Both the position numbers and the translations under genes were made by a program. From the NCBI GenBank assembly GCA_900543755.1, contig UQSP01000035.1, forward strand, positions 1-22,653: a stretch of 22,653 bases of DNA, given 5' to 3'. Positions within the stretch are counted from its first letter, which is position 1; every line of letters starts with the position of its first letter. The notes beneath the pieces were generated by a model that was not told the origin of the DNA, did no database searches, and saw only the letters and a program-made list of their open reading frames with translations. Shown here piece after piece: positions 1 to 8,159 of this stretch. The DNA comes from an uncultured Eubacteriales bacterium. Its GTDB lineage: Bacteria; Bacillota; Clostridia; Christensenellales; Pumilibacteraceae.

Positions 1-1508
1 TTAAAATGCTCGTAAATATAATTGGTGATAACTATCTCGTTTTTGGCTTGCGGCAATCGTGAACCCTGTGCAAGCGTAAGTCCGGTTTTGTCGAAAGACT
101 CCTGATTTATCTCCGTAAATCCCGACGCGGTAGAGGTGTAAAACTCGCTGCCGTTTTCGTTTTCCAGCGCGCCCGGCTTCAAAATATTGGAAGAAAAACT
201 CACCCCGCCGGAGCTGTATCTTTGGCCGTCGACGTATACGGGTAAAACGTTTACTCCGCTGTTTTCGTTTATTACGGCGATGTCTTTGTCGTTAAGCAGG
301 CGATTGTCGGTATATCCGCCGCCTCCGCTGTAAGAATAGTATTTTCCTTTGGTGAAAGCGGCGCTTTCGATTGCAGAGTCGGTTATACTGCGCTCGTAAG
401 TGGTTATCTTGTCGTATGACGCCATCGTGTCCGCAAGCCCGAACAGCGTAAACGCCACAAAGCACAAGAATATCGTAAACACAAGTCTTACGGGTTTCGC
501 CTTAAGACTGCTTGCGCCGATTTTAAACGAGTTGCGGTAGGGCAGGCGCGAGCGTATCAGCTTGCTATCCTCTTTGGTGTAAGATTTAAGCTTGACGTTT
601 TCGGGCTTGGTGTCCAGAAATTCGTCCTTGCCGCCCTGGTCGTTTATTTTAACGACCTTTTTTATTTCCTCGTTCTTGCCACCGTCCACCGATATAAGCG
701 TATCGCCGTCGGCTTTCGATATATAGTCGTTTATCAATTTCAGGTCTTTTTCGGTAAGCTTGTAACCCTTTTTGATGTGGATGATTTTGTCGTCCACCAC
801 GCTTACGCCGTCATTGACAACGTCGGGCGTCACGCTTGTCTTGCTGACGTCCGATATGATTTTTCCGTCCTTAAGCTCGATTATGCGGTCGGCATAAAGC
901 TCGGCAAAATCACGGTCGTGCGACACCACAAGCACCAGCTTTTCGCGGCTCAGTTTCTTTAAGGTGTCAAATACCTGCTTGCCCGTATTGGAGTCAAGCG
1001 CGCCTGTCGGCTCGTCCGCCATTATAATTTCGGGCTTTTTTATAAGCGCGCGGGCTATCGCCACCCTTTGCTTCTGTCCGCCCGACAGCTCGTTAGGTTT
1101 ACGGTTGCCGTAACCCGTAAGGTCCACTTCTTCCAGAATTTCGTTCAAAGCTTCCGTAGTGGCTTTCTTGCCCTGCAGTTCCATTGCCAAAGCAATGTTC
1201 GCGCCCACGGTAAATTCGGGCAGAATGTTGTACTCCTGGAAAATGAAGCCTATGAACGTGTTGCGGTAACTGTCGAAGTCCGACTGAGAAAAGTCATTGC
1301 CGGACTTTCCTTTTATGATGAATTCGCCTTCGTCCGCGCGGTCAAGTCCGCCCAATACGTTCAGAAGAGTGGATTTACCGCTTCCGGATTTACCCAGGAT
1401 AAACACCATTCCCTTGTCTTCGAATTTAAGACTTACGTTGTCAAGCGCCTTTACGGGTACGCCTTTTTTGGGACGGTAAGTCTTAGTCACGTTTTTTATC
1501 TCGAGCAT
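1..1508 (-). CDS. ABC transporter, fused ATP-binding and FtsX/MacB-type permease protein (partial, C-terminus beyond the window)
   Basis: The minus-strand frame is open from an ATG at 1508 to the window edge, giving 502 visible residues. Residues 1-215 form a complete ABC ATPase of the MacB/LolD type: Walker A GKSGSGKST (39-47), signature LSGGQ (141-145), Walker B IIMADE (161-166), the D-loop region GALDSNT and switch His197. A charged linker (about 215-320) leads to one hydrophobic segment (about 341-360), then a polar, Tyr/Gly/Ser-rich region that should be extracytoplasmic. This matches the start of an FtsX-like permease with a large external loop. Such proteins usually export peptides or lipids, or sense antimicrobial peptides; the substrate cannot be read here. 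The start follows a strong AGGAGG site (1514-1519 on the plus strand) with 5-base spacing. The gene is divergent from the histidine phosphatase gene. The missing part should hold the remaining membrane helices. Confidence 0.93.
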   Translation of the reverse strand, partial: MLEIKNVTKTYRPKKGVPVKALDNVSLKFEDKGMVFILGKSGSGKSTLLNVLGGLDRADEGEFIIKGKSGNDFSQSDFDSYRNTFIGFIFQEYNILPEFTVGANIALAMELQGKKATTEALNEILEEVDLTGYGNRKPNELSGGQKQRVAIARALIKKPEIIMADEPTGALDSNTGKQVFDTLKKLSREKLVLVVSHDRDFAELYADRIIELKDGKIISDVSKTSVTPDVVNDGVSVVDDKIIHIKKGYKLTEKDLKLINDYISKADGDTLISVDGGKNEEIKKVVKINDQGGKDEFLDTKPENVKLKSYTKEDSKLIRSRLPYRNSFKIGASSLKAKPVRLVFTIFLCFVAFTLFGLADTMASYDKITTYERSITDSAIESAAFTKGKYYSYSGGGGYTDNRLLNDKDIAVINENSGVNVLPVYVDGQRYSSGGVSFSSNILKPGALENENGSEFYTSTASGFTEINQESFDKTGLTLAQGSRLPQAKNEIVITNYIYEHF

Positions 1509-1637
1509 AACTTCCTCCTCTCAAAAACATTTACTCGGGTAGTTTATCATATTTTATATCATAAATCAATTCTTTTTTGCCGTTATTTTCAGCCGTTCGC
1601 TTTTTTTCGTTTAAATATTCTTAAAAGCGAGTTATGA

Positions 1638-1667
1638 TTGACTTGCAAGCCGAATTTATTATATAAT
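1638..1667 (+). promoter_or_regulatory. sigma-A type promoter of the histidine phosphatase gene
   Basis: TTGACT (1638-1643), 18-base spacer, TATAAT (1662-1667). It lies 32 bases before the ATG at 1700, in the divergent spacer. Confidence 0.75.
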
Positions 1668-1699
1668 TTTACCGAAATAAAAAGGAGTTAACTGTTTTT

Positions 1700-2242
1700 A
1701 TGCTTTACATTGTTCGCCACGGCGAAACGTCGTTCAACAAAAGAGGTCTTATGTGCGGCAACATAAACGCCCACCTTACCGAATCGGGTAAGCTTGTCGC
1801 GCTTGCGTTGGGCGATAAACTGTCCTTTGTCAAATTCGACGCCGCTTTCCGCTCCCCGATGTATCGCACGGAAGAAACAATTTCCTGCATATTGCAAAAA
1901 AATCCTTTCCCCGTCGCCGTCACCGTCGACCCCAGAATCAGAGAACGCGATTACGGCTACCTCGAGGGCGAAACGCACAAAACCCAGCCCGAATTCAATA
2001 TGCGCTGGCATATTGATTACGACGCGGACAGATTGAAAATGGAAAGTTTGGACAGCCTTTTTTCAAGAGTCGGCTCTTTTATGCAGTTCCTTAAAGAAAA
2101 TTATAAGGGCAAAAACGTTCTGGTCGTCACTCATAGCGGCACGATTCGCGCTTTCCGCTATCTCGCGGGCGAGGGCAGGGATAAAACCGATCTCACGGAC
2201 ATGGGCGTGGACAATTCCGCCTGCATCACGCTTCCGCTTTGA
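1700..2242 (+). CDS. histidine phosphatase family protein (phosphoglycerate mutase-like)
   Basis: A 180-residue cytosolic protein of the histidine phosphatase superfamily (branch 1). The phosphorylated histidine is in the N-terminal RHGET motif (residues 6-10, His7). The second catalytic histidine is in VVTHSGTIR (His145). Arg56 in the SPMYRT segment and Glu82 in the RERDYG segment fit the other phosphate-pocket positions. Length and motif spacing match small broad-specificity phosphatases such as the CobC/PhoE/GpmB-like group. The sequence does not tell whether the substrate is a sugar phosphate, a nucleotide or alpha-ribazole phosphate; no cobalamin genes are nearby. The start has an AAAGGAG site (1681-1687) with a rather long 12-base spacing. 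The gene seems to be transcribed alone from its own promoter. Confidence 0.9.
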   Translation: MLYIVRHGETSFNKRGLMCGNINAHLTESGKLVALALGDKLSFVKFDAAFRSPMYRTEETISCILQKNPFPVAVTVDPRIRERDYGYLEGETHKTQPEFNMRWHIDYDADRLKMESLDSLFSRVGSFMQFLKENYKGKNVLVVTHSGTIRAFRYLAGEGRDKTDLTDMGVDNSACITLPL

Positions 2243-2732
2243 TGCCGGCGGCGACTTATTAATCCTGTTTTTCACTTGTTAAATTCCGTAAGCTTTTACG
2301 CGCCGCTGCTTTACGCGTCTTTTATAAATTTGCTGACTTAACCTTTTTTTCCGCCGCTTTACCTTTTATCGCGGCGTTTATGCGAAACAAATTTTGCTTT
2401 GTTAACCTTGTTTCCGCTTGCTATGTCCCTGTCAGAAGGGGCGCAGGCTTGAATTTTAACTACCGTTAAGTAGTTATAATTTTTAAAGCAATTATTTTTC
2501 GCGTTAAGTTTTCTTCATGTTTCTTGTAAGGTGCGAAAGTTTAAGTTCCTGTTTTTTTTCCGAACATACGCAAGAAAAGAGAATATGCGATACAAAACTG
2601 TTTTTTGCGCGGTTTTCGCGTGTTCGTTCGGTAAAGTCACAAAACTTTTTTAAAAAATGGCTTTGACTGCGTGACGCGCTATTTGTCATCGGGCGCAAAA
2701 AATCGGGTGATAACGGCTTTTTTTGCCGCCGC
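2243..2732. other. gene-free spacer, T/C-rich on the plus strand
   Basis: About 490 bases between the phosphatase gene and the next promoter, with no credible coding region on either strand. It is clearly T-rich on the plus strand (in 2281-2400 I count 49 T against 23 A, and 29 C against 19 G). The only structure I see is a small inverted repeat, AACTAC (2458-2463) and GTAGTT (2470-2475), just before a TATAAT-like hexamer at 2475-2480. This could be an operator, but no -35 box is well placed. Confidence 0.5.
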
Positions 2733-2761
2733 TTGACAAATTCGGTATTATATAATAGAAT
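2733..2761 (+). promoter_or_regulatory. sigma-A type promoter of the 2804-6200 gene cluster
   Basis: TTGACA (2733-2738), 17-base spacer, TAGAAT (2756-2761). An overlapping TATAAT at 2751-2756 has too short a spacer (12). The leader then holds a small hairpin, TGCCC (2771-2775) with GGGCA (2788-2792). The ribosome binding site of the first gene is weak (AGG only). Confidence 0.7.
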
Positions 2762-2803
2762 AATAATCGGTGCCCTGTTTTTTTTACGGGCAAAGGCAGG
2801 TTA

Positions 2804-4423
2804 ATGGAGCTTATTACCGCAAAAACGCTGTGGAAGGATTACGACCCGAGAAACATTCCTCTCGACGAAACGGTTCTTATCACAGAATATAACGAAAAAT
2901 ATTCCGTAAAACACGTTTATTTCAACGGTGAAGCAACGGGCGACGGTTGCACGCGCATTTACGCGCGCGTTTATGTCCCCGCGTCCATTCCTTCGGGCGC
3001 GGCGGTTGTGCTTATGAACGATATCGAAACGCCTTTCGACACCACTTATACCGAAATGCTGCTTGACTGCGGCTACACCGTGCTTGTCCCCGATTACGCG
3101 GGTAAACGCACCGAGGGCAGGTTCACCATTTACCCCCGGTCGCTTAACCGCGCGGATTATTTTACGGAAACCAGCGGCTTTTATTCGCTTCCCGACAATC
3201 CCAAAGTTTCCTGCTGGTACGTTTACGCCTCGGTCATGCTGAGGGGTTACGTCTACCTTGAAAATATGCCTTCCGTCGACAAAAGCCGTATCTGCTTTAT
3301 GGGGGTACGCCGCGGCGCCATACAGGTTTATAAAGCCGCTTACGTAATGAAAGAGGCGGCCTGCGCGGTGGCTTTGTTCAATTCCTCCTATATCGAGGGT
3401 CTGGACACGGACTCCGACGACGCCATGGTTTACAACACGTGTCTTGCTCCGTCCGCTTACGCACCCCTCGTAAGCGTGCCTTTTTACATCGTTGAAAGCA
3501 GCAATAACCGCGAAAATTCGCTTTTTTATACCGACGACCTTTACCGCGCGGCGTCGGATTCGGTAAGATTTTACGTGGCGGAACACTCCGACAACACGCT
3601 TAACAAAATTCAGCGCGACAGTATCGTATCGTTTCTCTCCCGCCGTTGTTTTTCATGCGCTCCGCTGCCCGCGCCGCCCGTCGTTACCGCCAAAAACAGC
3701 GACCGCGCGCTTTATTACGAAGTTAAAATAAGCGACTGTCAGGACGCCGAAGCCGTTAAGCTTTATTATTTTTACGGCACCGAAAAGGGCGAATACCGCA
3801 ACTGGTCGCGGCTTAACCTCGAGCGCGTGTCGGAAAACGAATACATCGCTAAAGCGGACGTTTATCTGCTTAAGGCGGAAACTTCGGCTTACGTTACTGT
3901 AAAATACAAAAACGGATTGCTTCTTTCGGGCGGCATCGAAACCAAAACGCCCTATCTTATGGGCGTTGCCGCAAAGGAAATCGTCAAATCAAGGCTTGTC
4001 TACGACACCGAAATGGGCGTGGACGATTGGCTTATTACCGAAAATATCAATACTTCGGGCGAAATTTCGCTGAAGGAAGGCTCTTTGGGCGTGACGGGGG
4101 TAACAAGCTCCGTAAACTCGCTTACCACTCTGAAAATAGGCGACGTGCACACCTGCGGGGAACGCGACAGCCTTTTACAGATGCTGATTTATTCCGCCCG
4201 TATGCAGACGCTTATGATAAAAGTTACCTGCCATACGGAATCGGGCTACAAGACTTATTTTGCGTCCAAAAAGACGGACTCTTTCGACGAATGGAGTAAA
4301 ATTACGCTTTCCGTCGACGACTTCAAATCCCCCGACGGACCCATGGACGGGTGGGATAACGCGGTTTCTTTTACCGTCAGCAGCGAGGATACTTTGCTTA
4401 TAAACTCGCTTTTATGGATATGA
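2804..4423 (+). CDS. alpha/beta-hydrolase-fold protein lacking the catalytic serine, with a C-terminal beta-rich domain
   Basis: A 539-residue protein with no signal peptide. Residues about 45-285 follow the layout of an acetylxylan-esterase/dienelactone-hydrolase-like alpha/beta hydrolase: a beta strand at AAVVLMND (66-73), GYTVLVPDYAG (90-100), then the nucleophile-elbow region SRICFMGVRRGAIQVYKAA (161-179). The usual G-x-S-x-G is GVRRG (167-171), so Arg169 sits where the catalytic serine belongs. The segment where the acid residue is expected (PFYIVESSNN, 226-235) has no aspartate at the usual place, while a histidine remains near the usual position (AEHSDN, His261). Residues about 290-385 and 395-539 look like beta-sandwich domains, possibly binding modules. 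I infer a pseudoenzyme with a binding or scaffold role; the ligand is unknown. The 3' end overlaps the DUF951 gene by 10 bases, so it heads an operon with that gene, lepB and degV. Confidence 0.8.
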   Translation: MELITAKTLWKDYDPRNIPLDETVLITEYNEKYSVKHVYFNGEATGDGCTRIYARVYVPASIPSGAAVVLMNDIETPFDTTYTEMLLDCGYTVLVPDYAGKRTEGRFTIYPRSLNRADYFTETSGFYSLPDNPKVSCWYVYASVMLRGYVYLENMPSVDKSRICFMGVRRGAIQVYKAAYVMKEAACAVALFNSSYIEGLDTDSDDAMVYNTCLAPSAYAPLVSVPFYIVESSNNRENSLFYTDDLYRAASDSVRFYVAEHSDNTLNKIQRDSIVSFLSRRCFSCAPLPAPPVVTAKNSDRALYYEVKISDCQDAEAVKLYYFYGTEKGEYRNWSRLNLERVSENEYIAKADVYLLKAETSAYVTVKYKNGLLLSGGIETKTPYLMGVAAKEIVKSRLVYDTEMGVDDWLITENINTSGEISLKEGSLGVTGVTSSVNSLTTLKIGDVHTCGERDSLLQMLIYSARMQTLMIKVTCHTESGYKTYFASKKTDSFDEWSKITLSVDDFKSPDGPMDGWDNAVSFTVSSEDTLLINSLLWI

Positions 4424-4620
4424 TTACATTTAAAGCGGGAGATAAAGTCGTCACAAAAAAGCCTCATGCCTGCGGCTGCGACCTTTGGACTGTCATGAGA
4501 GTGGGCGCGGACGTAAAAATAAGGTGCGACAAGTGCCTCAAAATTGTGCTTATGCCGTCGGATAAAGCAGTTAAATCCGTCAAATCCGTCCTTTCCGCCT
4601 TTATTAAGGAGACAGATTGA
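4414..4620 (+). CDS. DUF951 domain-containing protein
   Basis: A 68-residue protein recognised as DUF951 from the family pattern: an N-terminal FKAGDKVVTKKPHACG segment (residues 6-21), then LWTVMRVGADVKIRCDKC (24-41), and a basic C-terminal helix. The cysteines (Cys20, Cys22, Cys38, Cys41) could bind zinc, but this is inference. The family function is unknown. In many Bacillota the gene lies near the chromosome origin beside parB, a MscS channel or ychF, as I recall the family context, which fits the candidate origin a few kilobases away. It overlaps the previous gene by 10 bases and shares TTGA with lepB, so its translation is probably coupled on both sides. Confidence 0.9.
   Translation: MDMITFKAGDKVVTKKPHACGCDLWTVMRVGADVKIRCDKCLKIVLMPSDKAVKSVKSVLSAFIKETD
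4606..4619 (+). promoter_or_regulatory. ribosome binding site that sets the TTG start of signal peptidase I
   Basis: AAGGAG (4606-4611) lies 5 bases before TTG at 4617-4619, which overlaps the TGA stop (4618-4620) of the DUF951 gene. No ATG upstream or nearby gives a better N-terminus. Confidence 0.75.
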
Positions 4621-5330
4621 AATCTTACGATTACGAAATTCTATTGTGCCGGACTTTGTCGGACGAAAAAAGCGATAAGTTCGAACGCGTTGTTTCCTTT
4701 CTGGTAAACGTAGTTATCGCGCTTATGATTCTGCTGCTTGCCATGTATTTGGCCGTAGAACCTGTGGAAATTTCCGGCTCTTCCATGGCCCCCAACATTC
4801 ACGACGGCGACACGGTGGTCATCGATAAGCTGTATTCTTCCCCCAAGCGCGGCGACATTGTGGTCATCGACGCCGTAAACACCAGACTCATAAAACGCGT
4901 AGTGGCGGTGGAAGGCGACCGCATCGGCTTTGTAAAGGAACAGTATTTTGACGGATATTATATCTCGCTGTATCTGGATAAAGGCGACGGCAACGGTTTC
5001 GTCCGAATTAACGAGCCTTATATAAAAGAACCCATGAGCATACTTGCGCTGTCTTCTTCCGGCGAGGGCGACAGAATCTTCAAAGCTTTTACCGTTGCCG
5101 ACAGTCTTGACGATCTTGTTTCGTCAGAAAAGTTTTCCACCGTTTCAGACAGCTGCTTCGTGGCTTTGGGCGACAACCGCAACGTCAGTAAAGACTCGCG
5201 TTATTACGGACAGTTCAAGTGTTCGTCAATTGCAGGAAGGGAATTTTCCGTCCTTAAAAAAGGCGGCTTTTTCGATAAGTTCTTTTCGTTTTTCTACACA
5301 AAATCAGATTCCGTAAACAATAATCATTAA
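4617..5330 (+). CDS. lepB: signal peptidase I
   Basis: A 237-residue type I signal peptidase, which cuts signal peptides from exported proteins at the outer face of the membrane. One membrane helix at about residues 25-47 anchors it. The catalytic serine is in SGSSMAPN (Ser56), the general-base lysine in RLIKRVVAVEGD (Lys93), and the conserved GDNRNVSKDSRYYG box is at 185-198. Between them, about residues 105-180, is an insertion with an acidic, glycine-rich stretch that is longer than the core Gram-positive enzymes need. Residue positions count the TTG at 4617 as Met1; this start is supported by the AAGGAG site 5 bases upstream. The gene is in the middle of a close-packed operon; the next gene's ribosome binding site overlaps its stop codon. 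Confidence 0.93.
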   Translation: MKSYDYEILLCRTLSDEKSDKFERVVSFLVNVVIALMILLLAMYLAVEPVEISGSSMAPNIHDGDTVVIDKLYSSPKRGDIVVIDAVNTRLIKRVVAVEGDRIGFVKEQYFDGYYISLYLDKGDGNGFVRINEPYIKEPMSILALSSSGEGDRIFKAFTVADSLDDLVSSEKFSTVSDSCFVALGDNRNVSKDSRYYGQFKCSSIAGREFSVLKKGGFFDKFFSFFYTKSDSVNNNH

Positions 5331-5342
5331 GGAGATTTTTTT

Positions 5343-6200
5343 ATGATATACATTTCTTCCGATTCTACTTCCGACCTTAACTCTCTTTATAAAACGAGAA
5401 ACGTTTTTACACTGCCGCTCGTGGTCATTCTGGGCGAAAATTCTTTCTTTGACGGCGTGGACATCACTCCCGATGATATCTATTCCTTTGTCAGAAAAAA
5501 CAACATTCTACCTAAAACCGCCGCAAGAAGCGTGGAAGAGCACAAGGAATTCTTTTCTTCGATAATCAAGTCGGACGAGGACAGCCTTATCCACTTTACC
5601 ATTTCGGGCGAAATTTCTGTCACGGCTCAAAACGCCGCCATCGCGGCAAAAAGCTTTAAAAACGTGTACGTCGTGGACGGCAAGTCGCTTTCCACGGGCA
5701 CGGGTCTTCTGGTCATGTACGCCTGCGACCTTCGCGACAGCGGCAAATACTCCGCAAAGGAAATATACGACCTCGTTACGGCGCGCGTTCCTTTCGTGGA
5801 AGCCTCCTTTTTCGTGGACACCATGGAATATCTTTATAAGGGCGGCAGATGCAGCGGTCTCGCTTCGTTTTTCGCCACCGCGCTTAAGCTTAAACCCTCG
5901 CTTTTACTTAAAGAAGGCAAAATCGTCGTGGGTAAAAAATTCCGCGGCACTTCCGTAAATATCGCGGATAAATACGTGGACAACATCTTCGAAATGTACC
6001 CCAATCCCGACCTTAAGCGCATTTTCATCACTCATACTTCCGCCGACCCCGAGGTTGTCGCAAAAATTCGCGCCCAGGTAGAAAAGCATTTTACTTTTTC
6101 CGAAGTTTACGAGACCATCGCCAGCGCCACCATCACCAGCCATTGCGGTAAAGGCACAATCGGTATTCTGTTCATTAACGACGGCAATCACGAAATCTGA
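5343..6200 (+). CDS. DegV family protein (fatty-acid-binding)
   Basis: A 285-residue DegV protein. The family binds a fatty acid between two domains, and some members (FakB) present fatty acids to the kinase FakA. Visible family features are the N-terminal DSTSDL (7-12), the PKTAARSVEEH segment (about 57-67; in most members PxTSQP), and the KGGRCSGLASFFATALKLKPSL stretch (about 160-185), matching the usual GGRISK...LKIKP block. No FakA-like gene is in the window, so a role in phospholipid synthesis is inference. AAGGAG (5329-5334), overlapping the lepB stop, is 8 bases before the ATG. It is the last gene of the cluster that starts at 2804; I see no clear terminator after it. Confidence 0.92.
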   Translation: MIYISSDSTSDLNSLYKTRNVFTLPLVVILGENSFFDGVDITPDDIYSFVRKNNILPKTAARSVEEHKEFFSSIIKSDEDSLIHFTISGEISVTAQNAAIAAKSFKNVYVVDGKSLSTGTGLLVMYACDLRDSGKYSAKEIYDLVTARVPFVEASFFVDTMEYLYKGGRCSGLASFFATALKLKPSLLLKEGKIVVGKKFRGTSVNIADKYVDNIFEMYPNPDLKRIFITHTSADPEVVAKIRAQVEKHFTFSEVYETIASATITSHCGKGTIGILFINDGNHEI

Positions 6201-6461
6201 GTTTTTTTCTAAATAATAATTTTTGTCCGGTTTTTCTTTCCTTTTGCGTTTCTTGACAGATACGTTTACCTGAATTTTTCAGCTTTGTCTTTTAACCGTG
6301 ATTTCTTTCTTATCGGTTTGACGCTTTTCATGTAAAAATAAATGCGGTAAATACGCAATTATTCGTCGGTTTTCGGTAAAAAAATACTCACTCTCGAATT
6401 TTACTACTGCGACAGTTTGAAATCATATAATTTTTATTAATATAAAGAAGATAGTTTAATT
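6201..6461 (+). other. spacer with a weak promoter for the aldo/keto reductase gene
   Basis: A 261-base T-rich spacer. Near its end are TTGAAA (6417-6422), an 18-base spacer and TATAAA (6441-6446), and also an isolated TATAAT (6426-6431) without a good -35 box. Either could serve the gene at 6462, whose ribosome binding site is weak. No coding region is seen. Confidence 0.4.
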
Positions 6462-7289
6462 ATGAAAAACGTTTTATCTCAGTCTTTTAATATCAAAAAC
6501 GGTACATCTATCCCCGCAATAGGGTTGGGGACGTGGCAGATTCCCGAAGGAGAAGTGTGCTATAATGCGGTGCGCGCAGCTCTCGACGCGGGATACACTC
6601 ACATTGACACGGCTTTTGCTTACGGCAACGAAAAGTCCGTCGGTAAAGCTGTCCGCGACAGCGGTATCGACCGCAAAAAAATCTACGTCACTTCAAAAGT
6701 TCCGGCGGAAATAAAGACCGCCGACGGCGCGCGCGAACATATCATGCGCTCGGTTGACAACCTTGGGCTTGGTTACGTCGACCTCATGCTTATCCATGCG
6801 CCCAAACCCTGGCGGGAAATGAACGATAAATTTCCATATCGCTACGAAAAAGAAAACGCCGCTGTTTTTAACGAACTTCTTTCCGCCGTTTCGTCGGGCG
6901 CGGTAGTCACCGCGGGCGTATCCAATTTCATCGAAAGCGATATCGACAACCTCGTTTCTTCATGCAACGCTCTTCCGCTTGTAAACCAGATCCGCGCGTG
7001 CGTGGGCGACTTCAAGAAAAATCTTATCGATTACTGTATCAAAAAGGAAATAGTGGTGGAAGGCTATTCTCCGCTTGCCACGGGTTCGCTTATCGGCAGC
7101 GACCTTCTTAAACCCCTTTGCGAAAAATACAAACGCTCGTTTTCGCAAATCTGTCTTCGTTATCTTCTCGCGCACTCGCTTCTTCCGCTCCCCAAATCCA
7201 CTCATGCCGAATTTATCAAGGAAAACACCGACCTCGACTTCGAGCTTGAAGATAAAGACGTCGCTTATCTCGATTCTCTGACAAAATAA
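6462..7289 (+). CDS. aldo/keto reductase
   Basis: A 275-residue NAD(P)H-dependent aldo/keto reductase, a cytosolic (alpha/beta)8 barrel reducing aldehydes or ketones to alcohols. The family signatures are clear: an N-terminal IPAIGLGTWQI segment, HIDTAFAYGNE carrying the catalytic Asp and Tyr, VTSKV with the catalytic Lys, and LMLIHAPKPW with the catalytic His. The C-terminal PLPKST segment is the usual nucleotide-phosphate-binding region. Length is typical of the prokaryotic AKR5-type group (2,5-diketo-gluconate reductase-like). The substrate cannot be predicted. The gene stands alone and converges with rsmG across a shared terminator. Confidence 0.94.
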   Translation: MKNVLSQSFNIKNGTSIPAIGLGTWQIPEGEVCYNAVRAALDAGYTHIDTAFAYGNEKSVGKAVRDSGIDRKKIYVTSKVPAEIKTADGAREHIMRSVDNLGLGYVDLMLIHAPKPWREMNDKFPYRYEKENAAVFNELLSAVSSGAVVTAGVSNFIESDIDNLVSSCNALPLVNQIRACVGDFKKNLIDYCIKKEIVVEGYSPLATGSLIGSDLLKPLCEKYKRSFSQICLRYLLAHSLLPLPKSTHAEFIKENTDLDFELEDKDVAYLDSLTK

Positions 7290-7351
7290 TTATTTTTCTC
7301 CGCCATTACGGGAACCGGTTTTTTTTAATCTGATTTACTTTTTTAAAAAAC

Positions 7352-7389
7352 AAAAATCACCGTTATTTCATTCATACGGTGATTTTTTT
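7352..7389. terminator. bidirectional intrinsic terminator between the aldo/keto reductase gene and rsmG
   Basis: A perfect 12-bp stem, AAAAATCACCGT (7352-7363) with ACGGTGATTTTT (7376-7387), loop of 12 bases, with a T run after it on the plus strand and an A-rich stretch before it that is a T run for the minus strand. Confidence 0.9.
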
Positions 7390-7419
7390 GTTTTCTTATA
7401 TTCAGCATTTTTCTTCGTT

Positions 7420-8088
7420 TTACAGCGGTTTAGTCCTCGGCAGATTTTTCCCGCGCGGATACAAGGGCGGCGTTTCCCTTATTTTTTCTATAACAATCAG
7501 TTTTCTTACGTAATCCGATACGCTTTCGTTGCTTACGGTCTTTATTTCTCCGCCAAGCGTTTCAAGCGCGTTTCGGGCGCTTATTATCTCTTCTTCCGCT
7601 TTTTCGGATTTATAAGCTATCATTACTCCGCCTTTTTTAAGAAAGGGAAGCGCGTATTCGCAGATAGTGGACAATGCAGCCACAGCTCTGGTCACTACTG
7701 CGTCAAACTTTTCGTTTTTGTCCATGTCTTCGGCGCGGACGTGACGCGCCTCGGCATTATTTAATCCCAGCGCTTTAATTACTTCGTTCATAAACACGAC
7801 TTTTTTGTTTACGCTGTCTATAAGCCTGATTTTTATGTCGTCGCGCACTATTTTCAAAGGAATTCCCGGGAAACCCGCTCCGCTTCCTATGTCCAGGACG
7901 GATACTCCTTCACTTAAAAACTTCTGCGCTGTCACGCTGTCGTAAAAGTGCTTGACTTCTATGTCGCCGTGTTCGGTTATTGCGGTAAGATTGAACTTTT
8001 TGTTCCACTCAAGCAGCATATTTTCATAAAGCGCAAACTTTTCCGCCGCACCCGAAACGGTTTTTATTGTTTCAGTAAATTCTTTCAT
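7420..8088 (-). CDS. rsmG: 16S rRNA (guanine-N7) methyltransferase G
   Basis: A 222-residue RsmG (GidB), which uses S-adenosylmethionine to methylate N7 of a guanine in the 530 loop of 16S rRNA. The S-adenosylmethionine-binding motif VLDIGSGAGFPGIPLKI lies at about 64-80. The family N-terminus YENMLLEWNKKFNLTAI (about 21-37) and the block FDAVVTRAVAAL (about 129-140) are present; length is normal. In most bacteria rsmG follows mnmG near the origin; here it is divergent from mnmE across a spacer packed with DnaA boxes. The -10 box TATAAT ends only 6 bases before the ATG at 8088 and there is no Shine-Dalgarno site, so the mRNA is probably leaderless. Transcription ends at the bidirectional terminator near 7370. 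Confidence 0.95.
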   Translation of the reverse strand: MKEFTETIKTVSGAAEKFALYENMLLEWNKKFNLTAITEHGDIEVKHFYDSVTAQKFLSEGVSVLDIGSGAGFPGIPLKIVRDDIKIRLIDSVNKKVVFMNEVIKALGLNNAEARHVRAEDMDKNEKFDAVVTRAVAALSTICEYALPFLKKGGVMIAYKSEKAEEEIISARNALETLGGEIKTVSNESVSDYVRKLIVIEKIRETPPLYPRGKNLPRTKPL

Positions 8089-8094
8089 GTGCGT

Positions 8095-8123
8095 ATTATA
8101 CCATTTTTACACAATCGGGGCAA
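8095..8123 (-). promoter_or_regulatory. extended -10 promoter of rsmG, predicted leaderless start
   Basis: Read on the minus strand: TTGCCC (8118-8123), 17-base spacer ending in TGG, TATAAT (8095-8100), then 6 bases and the ATG. The transcription start should fall on or next to the A of ATG. Confidence 0.75.
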
Positions 8124-8159
8124 CCTTAAAAAACCGAAAATACCTGATTTTTACAATTT

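Noticed and set aside
1068..1637. Plus-strand open frame of 189 codons
   Set aside because: It is antisense to the ABC transporter, whose Walker A, signature and Walker B motifs read cleanly on the minus strand.
2801..3586. Minus-strand open frame of 261 codons
   Set aside because: It is an Arg/Val-rich shadow of the pseudo-hydrolase gene on the plus strand, which has a recognisable hydrolase fold.
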